A stretch of DNA of 5,190 nt from Caldisericota bacterium (GTDB taxonomy: Bacteria > Caldisericota > Caldisericia > B22-G15), in assembly GCA_003648245.1 (NCBI GenBank), contig QMOO01000085.1, forward strand, positions 1-5,190, in the 5' to 3' direction. The translations under genes and the position numbers were made by a program. Every line of letters starts with the position of its first letter. The first letter of the stretch is position 1. The notes under the pieces were generated by a model. The model saw only the letters and a list, made by a program, of their open reading frames with translations, was not told the DNA's origin and made no database searches. Of this stretch, positions 1 through 5,190 are shown piece by piece.

Positions 1-1
1 A

Positions 2-1075
2 TATTATGACTATCTTAAAAGAAAAATATCCCGGCAAGAACTTTATAATATTATTTCCCCAATTGAACTCAAAACCGTAATAAATGTTGAAATTATAGAC
101 AAAAACATTTCCTGGTTAATTGATTTAATAAAAGAGAATATGAAACAAAAGAAAGTAAAAAAAGTTGAAGTGCTTGCAGGGGGGCCACCGTGTCAGGCAT
201 ACTCCATTATTGGAAGAGCAAGAGATCCCTACAAAATGAAAAAAGACAGGAGAAATTACTTATACCGATTGTATGTCAGATTTCTGGAAGCTTTCAAGCC
301 ATCCGTATTCATTTTTGAAAATGTTCCCGGTTTTCTTTCTGCCGGGGATGGCAAACTGTGGCAGGATATACAGAAATATTTCAAAAAAGCGGGATATGAG
401 GTTGGATATAGATTGCTGAATGCCCATGATTTTGGTGTATTGCAGAATAGAAAGAGAGTCATCGTAATTGGGTGGAGAAAAGAATTGAATTTGGCATATC
501 CTGAGTTCAATAAGGACTGTAATATCAGCAGATTCAGGGTTATAGAAATCTTTGATGATCTGCCTCCACTAAAATCCGGAGAGAGAATATATACGGGAGA
601 ATATATGAAAAAACCATCTGAATACATGAAAATGTATGGAATCAGAGATGAAGAAGACATTCTTACCCTTCATATAGCAAGGAAGCATAATGAAAGAGAC
701 AGGGAAATATATCGATTCTACATTGAAGCATGGTTAAAAGAGAAAAGGAGACCGGAGTATGATGAGTTGCCTGAAGAATTGAAAACACACAGGAACAAAA
801 GGGTGTTCAGGGATAGATTTAAAGTTGTTGCTCCAGATCTCCCGTATTCGCAGACGGTGGTCGCCCATCTTGAAAAAGATGGACATTACTTTATACATCC
901 GGATATAAACCAGTTGAGATCTATATCCGTCAGAGAGACTGCAAGACTTCAATCATTCCCTGACAACTTCTACTTTGAAGGACCAATGACTGCAATGTTC
1001 AGGCAGATAGGAAATGCTGTTCCACCGTTAATGGCTGAAAAAATTGCTGAAAAAATTAAGGAGATGATAGGATGA
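2..1075 (+). CDS. DNA (cytosine-5-)-methyltransferase, 5'-truncated by window edge
   Basis: Transfers a methyl group from S-adenosylmethionine to carbon 5 of cytosine in a specific DNA site. Seen: motif IV GGPPCQAYS (179-205) with the catalytic Cys codon at 191-193; motif VI ENV (317-325); motif VIII QNRKR (443-457); motif IX RETARLQSFPD (932-964); motif X QIGNAVPP (1004-1027). The region from about 480 to 930 between VIII and IX should be the target-recognition domain; its target cannot be read from sequence. The frame is open, without a stop, from base 2, and the 46 residues before the ATG at 140 look like normal protein. That ATG sits only 17 residues before the catalytic Cys and would remove the SAM-binding motif I, so it is not the start. 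The true start and motif I lie left of the window. The 357 visible residues make this most of the enzyme. The stop overlaps the next start (ATGA), implying co-translation with the ATPase. Family assignment is very secure. Confidence 0.96.
   Translation, partial: YYDYLKRKISRQELYNIISPIELKTVINVEIIDKNISWLIDLIKENMKQKKVKKVEVLAGGPPCQAYSIIGRARDPYKMKKDRRNYLYRLYVRFLEAFKPSVFIFENVPGFLSAGDGKLWQDIQKYFKKAGYEVGYRLLNAHDFGVLQNRKRVIVIGWRKELNLAYPEFNKDCNISRFRVIEIFDDLPPLKSGERIYTGEYMKKPSEYMKMYGIRDEEDILTLHIARKHNERDREIYRFYIEAWLKEKRRPEYDELPEELKTHRNKRVFRDRFKVVAPDLPYSQTVVAHLEKDGHYFIHPDINQLRSISVRETARLQSFPDNFYFEGPMTAMFRQIGNAVPPLMAEKIAEKIKEMIG
1058..1063 (+). promoter_or_regulatory. Shine-Dalgarno site for the dual-ATPase gene
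   Basis: AAGGAG lies 8 bases before the ATG at 1072, inside the 3' end of the methylase gene. It supports ATG 1072 as the start even though this codon overlaps the methylase stop as ATGA. The arrangement suggests translational coupling, with the site also able to recruit ribosomes independently. Confidence 0.7.
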
Positions 1076-3177
1076 ATGAGGGACTTATTTTTAAGCCTAG
1101 GGCCAGATTAATACTTCAGCTGGGTGAACAATTGATCAGAAACGAAAGTATTGCTCTTCTTGAGCTAATAAAGAATGCATATGATGCCGATGCTTCAAAA
1201 GTTAAAGTTATAATGAAAAATATTGATAAGCCTGAAACAGGGAGTATAATTGTTGAAGATGACGGCTCAGGAATGACAGAGAACATCATCAAAGATGTAT
1301 GGATGGAACCCGGGAGTGACTATAAAGAATATTTGTTTAAGAAAGGTATAAGAACAAATAAATTCGGGCGCCTTCCTCTTGGAGAAAAAGGAATTGGGAG
1401 GTTTGCCGCACATAAGCTGGGGGAATTAATTACCCTTATAACCAGAGCAAACAATAATCAGGAAATATTGCTGGAAATTGACTGGATGGCATTTAAAAAA
1501 AATAGATATCTTGAAGATATTCCAATCGAGCTAAGTAAAATGTCTTCCCGGATATTTAAAGATAGAACAGGAACACGAATAGAAATTAAAAAATTAAGAA
1601 GAGTCTGGACAAGAGGGATGTTACGTGAGGTATATAGATCTATTCTGGCTTTCACTTCCCCGTTTGATACTCCTGACTCTTTCCAAGTTATTTTTGAAAC
1701 TGATCATAGGGACTGGATAGAGGATCTGTTAACCATGAGTGATATAAAAGATTATGCACTTTTCAAATTTAAGTGCATTATTAAGGGTAACCGTATAGAA
1801 AAATTTCATTACGAGTTCACACCATGGCCATCAATGCAGAAGGTTACCGGTAGAGTCATTGATGAAACAGATCAGTACATGGGAAAAAGGATGCTGCTTG
1901 TTGATGGCAATAAAGAGATAAATCTTGATAAATTCAATATTGGTCCTGTGGTATTTGAAGGATATATATTTGATCTTGATCCCAAAATTCTGAGTCTTGG
2001 TGTGCCTGATAAAAAAGTGCTCAGAGAATATTTGAAAGTAAATGGTGGTATAAGAGTGTATAGAGATGGTATAAGAGTATATGATTATGGTGAACCCGGT
2101 AATGACTGGCTTGACCTTGGTATTAGAAGAGTTAATGAACCCACAAAGAGAATAAGTGATAACATAATAGTTGCTGCTGTTCATATCTCGAGAGAGAAAA
2201 GTACGGACCTCATAGAAAAAACAAATAGAGAGGGGTTCATAGAAAATGAGGCTTTTGAAAAGTTGAAAAAAGCCCTTCTCTATTCACTTGGACAGATTGA
2301 AGAACTGCGGTATGAAGATAAAGAAAAAATAAGAGTTATATATGGACTCAAAAGCGTGAAAGTAAAAGAACCTGTTGTTGGTGAAATATCGAATCTTAAG
2401 AAAGTAATAGAAAAAAAGATAAAAGAGAATAGAGTAAAAAGAGATATTTTCCGTCATCTGGACAGGATAGAAAGCCAGTATAGAGAAATGAGAGAGATAC
2501 TCCTTAGAGGAGCTGGCGCAGGATTAACACTCAGTGTGGTAATACATGAAATAGAAAAAATTATTGGTGAATTAAAAAGGGCCGTGAAACGAGAAACAGA
2601 TATAGAAAGAATTAAAAATCTTGTTGAACATCTGGCAAAACTCGTTGAAGGATACAGTATAATTATTAAGAAAAGCAAAACGGAAAAATGGAATTTAAAA
2701 GAACTGATTGATCAGGCTATATTTAATATGGAATTCAGATTCAATGTTCATGAAATTAGAATTTATAAATCCTATAATAAAAAAGATGATATTTTTATCA
2801 GGTGTGCAAGAAATCTGGTTATAAATTCAATAATCAACATACTGGATAACTCAATATGGTGGCTTGAATATAAATATAAGCAACAAAAATTCGAAAAGAA
2901 AATTTTTATTGACATCTCAGAAACCATTGAAGATCATATTTCCATAATTATCGCTGATAATGGACCGGGGTTAACACTTCCACCAGAAGAAATGACAAGA
3001 CCATTTGTTTCGGCAAAACCTGATGGTATGGGACTTGGACTTCATATCGTGGACGAAATCATGAAAGCACACGGTGGTTTTTTGAAATTCCCGGGAGCTG
3101 ATGAAGTGGATGTACCTGAAGATTTCAAAGAGGGTTTTATTGTGTTACTGGCTTTTAAAAGGGAGGGAGGAAAATGA
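1072..3177 (+). CDS. Dual GHKL ATPase: MORC/MutL-like ATPase-S5 module fused to a histidine-kinase-like core
   Basis: Seen, N-terminal half: a first GHKL ATPase with ELIKNAYDAD (residues 31-40, Glu31 and Asn35 as likely catalytic/Mg residues), VEDDGSGM (61-68) and the ATP-lid GEKGIGR (104-110). An S5-like region follows (about 200-400), with GGIRVYRDGIRVYDYG (325-340), NDWLDLG (344-350) and TNREGF (384-389), the pattern of MORC-like ATPases found in restriction systems. Seen, C-terminal half: charged helical segment (about 435-535) containing VIHEIEKII, with His492-Glu493 resembling a histidine-kinase H-box; then a second GHKL fold with N-box NILDNS (589-594), G1 box DNGPGL (629-634), F-box RPFVSAK (643-649) and G2 box GMGLGL (652-657). 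No membrane segment or signal peptide is apparent, so it is cytosolic. Inferred: an ATP-driven DNA clamp or sensor whose kinase half may phosphorylate the downstream receiver protein. His492 may instead be a structural relic. Stop and next start overlap as ATGA. Domain calls are secure; the role is not. Confidence 0.93.
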   Translation: MNEGLIFKPRARLILQLGEQLIRNESIALLELIKNAYDADASKVKVIMKNIDKPETGSIIVEDDGSGMTENIIKDVWMEPGSDYKEYLFKKGIRTNKFGRLPLGEKGIGRFAAHKLGELITLITRANNNQEILLEIDWMAFKKNRYLEDIPIELSKMSSRIFKDRTGTRIEIKKLRRVWTRGMLREVYRSILAFTSPFDTPDSFQVIFETDHRDWIEDLLTMSDIKDYALFKFKCIIKGNRIEKFHYEFTPWPSMQKVTGRVIDETDQYMGKRMLLVDGNKEINLDKFNIGPVVFEGYIFDLDPKILSLGVPDKKVLREYLKVNGGIRVYRDGIRVYDYGEPGNDWLDLGIRRVNEPTKRISDNIIVAAVHISREKSTDLIEKTNREGFIENEAFEKLKKALLYSLGQIEELRYEDKEKIRVIYGLKSVKVKEPVVGEISNLKKVIEKKIKENRVKRDIFRHLDRIESQYREMREILLRGAGAGLTLSVVIHEIEKIIGELKRAVKRETDIERIKNLVEHLAKLVEGYSIIIKKSKTEKWNLKELIDQAIFNMEFRFNVHEIRIYKSYNKKDDIFIRCARNLVINSIINILDNSIWWLEYKYKQQKFEKKIFIDISETIEDHISIIIADNGPGLTLPPEEMTRPFVSAKPDGMGLGLHIVDEIMKAHGGFLKFPGADEVDVPEDFKEGFIVLLAFKREGGK
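3161..3170 (+). promoter_or_regulatory. Purine-rich Shine-Dalgarno site for the receiver-like gene
   Basis: GGGAGGGAGG holds two overlapping GGAGG-type cores, one ending 7 bases and one ending 3 bases before ATG 3174. It is the strongest ribosome site in the window and may raise translation of the receiver-like protein relative to the upstream ATPase. It lies inside the last codons of the ATPase gene. Confidence 0.7.
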
Positions 3178-4469
3178 ATTTTCCTGTAGATGGCAGGGTC
3201 GTTATAATTGATGACAAATTTCATGAAGCCTTTCCGCTTATACGGATGTTATCACAAAAAAGAGTCGCTACAACTTTCTTCAGCGGGAGGAAGAAAGAAC
3301 TGCCATCGAAACCCTTTGAGGATGTCAGGATGATCTTTCTGGATATTGTTCTTGAAGGACTTGAAGGTGCAGATGATAAAACAAAAATCTCCACACTTGT
3401 GAATGTTATCAAAAAAATTATTTCAAAAGAAAACGGCCCTTTTATTCTTGCCATCTGGACAAAACATCCTGAAATGGCTAAAAAAATTCAAGAAGTTCTA
3501 AGAAATGAAGGATATTATATTATTGTAGTTAATCTGGAAAAATATAACTTTTTTAGAAGGAAAGAAAAAGACGATAGAGATGAATGTTCCGAATACATAT
3601 TTGAAGAAGAAAAACTGGATGAACTTAAGAGAAAACTAAATGATCAACTTAACAAAGTGGATATTTTCAAAGTTTTTATTAACTGGGAAAATCTCATTCA
3701 CGAAGCCGCATCAAAAACAGTAAATGAGGTGTCCAGATTTACCGAATATGATGATAACTGGAACGATGAAATGAAAAAGATTTTTTATAATCTTGCAAAA
3801 GCTTGGGCGGGAAGAATGATTGAGAATAGGGAAAACGCCGGGAAAATACGGAGTGCCCTTTATTCTTTTCATCAGCTATTTAGCGATGTTTTTGAAAGAG
3901 AACTTCAACGGTTTGAGATTGAGGATGCGCCACTTAGAGAAGTAGATATAGAAGACGATATGGTTAGAGGTAAAATTAATTTCAGGATACTCATGGATAA
4001 TAATATAGGAGAAAAAATTTATCCGGGAAATGTATATAAAGAGGAAATTTCAGATGCAGAATTTATAAAAGGCATATTGAATGAAAACAGGGAGGAAGTT
4101 CTGAACATTATAGTTGAAAATAGTATACCCATCATTGCTGAAGTCACGCCTGTATGTGACTTTGTTCAGCGAAAAGTAAAACTGAATAGACTGATTAAAG
4201 GAGTATTGATCCCTGATTCTGTCGATAACCATACAGATATCTGGAGGAGAATAAAAAAGTCTGCTTTGTTCACATATGTTTCTCCTGTAATTCATTATGA
4301 CGGAAAAAATTACAAAATGGTACTGGATTTCAGATATTTTACGTCGTTTGAATCTGACATACTTAGAGGCATGGAGGTATTATTTCGGATTCGTAAAGAG
4401 TTGCTCTGGGATATACAGATTAAATTATCACACCATATTAACAGGACGGGGGTGTTCTATCTTGAATAA
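3174..4469 (+). CDS. Receiver-like (response-regulator-type) protein with an unassigned C-terminal region
   Basis: Not recognised as a named family. Seen: the first ~125 residues follow a receiver layout, with a strand ending in Asp13-Asp14 (VVIIDDK, 9-15), a strand ending in Asp57 (MIFLDIVL, 53-60) at the phospho-acceptor position, and a strand ending in Thr96-Lys97 (ILAIWTK, 91-97). The conserved strand-5 Lys is less clear; Lys123 is a candidate. Charged, coiled-coil-prone helices follow (about 137-245), then a mixed domain (about 265-431) with a notable segment AEVTPVCDFVQRK (322-334) and hydrophobic strands at 363-390. No helix-turn-helix or other known DNA-binding output domain is visible, and no nuclease motif can be assigned. 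Inferred: it is the partner of the adjacent kinase-like ATPase, taking a phosphoryl group on Asp57 or binding the kinase core as a pseudo-receiver, with the C-terminus as effector. It shares an ATGA junction with the ATPase and an 8-base overlap with the glycosylase. Confidence 0.88.
   Translation: MNFPVDGRVVIIDDKFHEAFPLIRMLSQKRVATTFFSGRKKELPSKPFEDVRMIFLDIVLEGLEGADDKTKISTLVNVIKKIISKENGPFILAIWTKHPEMAKKIQEVLRNEGYYIIVVNLEKYNFFRRKEKDDRDECSEYIFEEEKLDELKRKLNDQLNKVDIFKVFINWENLIHEAASKTVNEVSRFTEYDDNWNDEMKKIFYNLAKAWAGRMIENRENAGKIRSALYSFHQLFSDVFERELQRFEIEDAPLREVDIEDDMVRGKINFRILMDNNIGEKIYPGNVYKEEISDAEFIKGILNENREEVLNIIVENSIPIIAEVTPVCDFVQRKVKLNRLIKGVLIPDSVDNHTDIWRRIKKSALFTYVSPVIHYDGKNYKMVLDFRYFTSFESDILRGMEVLFRIRKELLWDIQIKLSHHINRTGVFYLE
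4448..4454 (+). promoter_or_regulatory. Shine-Dalgarno-like site that favours a TTG start for the glycosylase
   Basis: GGGGGTG, part of a longer G-rich stretch from 4443, ends 7 bases before TTG 4462. The alternative start ATG 4474 lies 19 bases away and has only AT-rich sequence at the right spacing. This argues for the TTG start, which adds four residues and makes the gene overlap the previous stop by 8 bases. Confidence 0.5.
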
Positions 4470-5190
4470 AGATATGTTGCTTATTCAGAGGCGGCTTATT
4501 GAATGGTACCAAAACCATGGTCGTGATTTCCCATGGCGACACACAAAAGATCCTTACAGAATTATGATAGCCGAATTCATGCTTCACAGAACCAGAGCGG
4601 AACAGGTTGTACCGGTATACCTTGAATTCATCAAAAAATATCCTGATGTACATTCTCTTGCGCTGGCAAACCCTGAGAATATAAAAAAAGTTACGGAACA
4701 TCTCGGATTGCACTGGAGAGGCAGGCATTTTACTGCGGCGGCCGGATATATTGTGGAAAAATTAAAAGGACAATTTCCGGACGATTGCAATGAACTGAGA
4801 AAAATTCCCGGAGTTGGTGAATATATTGCTGGTGCAATTTTAACAGTATGTTTCGATAACCCCGTTCCAGTCGTGGATAGCAACATAGCCCGTTTTATAA
4901 ACAGGTTCTGGAATTTGGGACTTCGTGGAGAGATCAGAAGAAAAAAGCAGGTGGTGAAAATTGCAGGTGAATTATTTAACATAAATAATCCGGGTAAATT
5001 TTTATTTGCCATCGTGGATTTTACTACTTTTATATGTAAACCAAGAAAGCCTGAATGTTTTCAATGTTCACTAAAGACGCTTTGCAAAAAAAATTACGGG
5101 CCGTCGCCTAACAGCGGGTATGTGGTTCACTTACGCTCACCCAAATGCTCGACTACGCCTCGCACTTCGCATACCCGCAAAACGTTAGAT
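4462..5190 (+). CDS. MIG-like thymine-DNA (T:G mismatch) glycosylase, HhH-GPD family, open at right edge
   Basis: Base-excision-repair enzyme of the endonuclease III/MutY superfamily, probably removing thymine from T:G mismatches formed when 5-methylcytosine deaminates. Seen (TTG as residue 1): RDFPWRHTKDPY (21-32) and AEFMLHRTRAEQV (37-49), which closely match my recollection of MIG from Methanothermobacter; helix-hairpin-helix PGVGEY (116-121); Tyr121 and Asp139 (VVDSN) 18 residues apart, as are catalytic Tyr126/Asp144 of MIG. Endonuclease III has Lys and MutY has Ser where this has Tyr. The [4Fe-4S] ligands are Cys192, 199, 202 and 208, an exact C-X6-C-X2-C-X5-C. ATG 4474 is an alternative start. 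The glycosylase fold is complete by about residue 210, but the frame continues through the attC-like element to the window end. A one-base change at the A8 run (5086-5093) would give TAA at 5109-5111 and a 216-residue protein, near MIG length. Residues beyond 211 are therefore doubtful. A MutY-type adenine glycosylase is less likely because of Tyr121. Confidence 0.92.
   Translation, partial: MNKDMLLIQRRLIEWYQNHGRDFPWRHTKDPYRIMIAEFMLHRTRAEQVVPVYLEFIKKYPDVHSLALANPENIKKVTEHLGLHWRGRHFTAAAGYIVEKLKGQFPDDCNELRKIPGVGEYIAGAILTVCFDNPVPVVDSNIARFINRFWNLGLRGEIRRKKQVVKIAGELFNINNPGKFLFAIVDFTTFICKPRKPECFQCSLKTLCKKNYGPSPNSGYVVHLRSPKCSTTPRTSHTRKTLD
5106..5190 (+). repeat. attC-like imperfect inverted repeat (possible integron cassette recombination site)
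   Basis: Seen: GCCTAAC (5106-5112) matches the attC inverse core RYYYAAC, and GTTAGAT (5184-5190) matches the core site GTTRRRY, both perfectly; CTAAC pairs with GTTAG. Inside them GCGGGTATG (5114-5122) pairs perfectly with CATACCCGC (5170-5178), enclosing a 47-base loop. The total of 85 bases is within the attC size range, and the order and its place just after a gene fit a cassette 3' end. Bases 5101-5190 are about 54% G+C by hand count, well above the flanking genes. Against: the spacers between inner and outer arms are very unequal (1 versus 5 bases), the loop has little further pairing, and no integrase is in view. It could instead be a dispersed snap-back repeat with TAAC/GTTA ends. No T-tract follows, so it is not a typical intrinsic terminator. 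Confidence 0.55.

Noticed and set aside
140..1075. Methylase read as a complete 311-residue gene starting at ATG 140
   Set aside because: The frame is open back to base 2 and this start would lose the SAM-binding motif I, so it is a 5'-truncated gene.
2047..2078. GGTATAAGAGT occurring twice, 21 bases apart
   Set aside because: It encodes GIRVYRD-GIRVY, and a near-repeat of this kind (GIRVYRDG followed by RV) is normal at this point in MORC-like ATPases, so it is not a mobile or regulatory repeat.
1831..2184. 117-residue minus-strand open frame inside the dual-ATPase gene
   Set aside because: It is antisense to the conserved S5-like region and rich in Ser, Tyr and Ile, as expected from reading AT-rich coding sequence backwards.
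3174..4469. Ordinary DNA-binding response regulator
   Set aside because: The region after the receiver-like part is about 300 residues long with no helix-turn-helix pattern, unlike the ~100-residue output domains of the OmpR or NarL families.
4584..5012. 142-residue open frame on the minus strand
   Set aside because: It lies opposite the glycosylase, whose catalytic and Fe-S motifs are clear; the antisense product shows no recognisable motif.
5114..5178. Intrinsic transcription terminator from the 9-bp inverted repeat
   Set aside because: The loop is 47 bases long and no T-tract follows on the plus strand; the core heptamers fit an attC-like site better.
4462..5190. Standard MutY adenine glycosylase
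   Set aside because: Tyr121 replaces the MutY Ser, the N-terminal motifs resemble MIG, and there is no sign of the MutY C-terminal 8-oxoG-recognition domain before the attC-like element.

Overview
This window reads as one tightly packed plus-strand operon of four genes, cut by both window edges, and it looks like a DNA-modification or defence module. In order: (1) a cytosine-C5 DNA methyltransferase missing its N-terminus at the left edge; (2) a 701-residue protein with two GHKL ATPase folds, the first with a MORC/MutL-like S5 domain and the second a histidine-kinase-like core; (3) a 431-residue protein with a receiver-like N-terminus and an unrecognised C-terminus; (4) an HhH-GPD [4Fe-4S] DNA glycosylase that most resembles the thymine-DNA glycosylase MIG. 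The first two junctions are 4-base ATGA stop/start overlaps and the third is an 8-base overlap, so the genes are probably translated in a coupled way. No stretch over 300 bases lacks a gene.

Proposed working: the methylase marks host DNA with 5-methylcytosine. The glycosylase repairs the T:G mismatches left when 5-methylcytosine deaminates, the job Vsr does beside many other C5 methylases. The dual ATPase and receiver protein would sense or act on DNA, possibly through His-to-Asp phosphotransfer or a relic of it. GHKL/S5 (MORC-like) ATPases beside C5 methylases are known from predicted restriction-modification systems. The combination with a receiver partner and a MIG-type glycosylase is the unusual part. 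No nuclease is recognisable in the window, so an effector may lie outside it or in the unassigned C-terminus of gene 3.

The last 85 bases differ from the rest: they are about half G+C in an otherwise AT-rich window and begin and end with perfect matches to the integron attC core consensus (GCCTAAC and GTTAGAT) around a 9-bp inverted repeat. The glycosylase frame runs through this element without a stop. A single-base shift at an A8 run just upstream would place a TAA inside the first core site and give a protein of normal MIG length.

Organism: AT-rich DNA, heavy use of AGA/AGG and ATA codons and good Shine-Dalgarno sites point to an AT-rich bacterium or archaeon. The MIG-like glycosylase is compatible with an archaeon and the attC-like element leans bacterial. 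The lineage cannot be fixed from this window.
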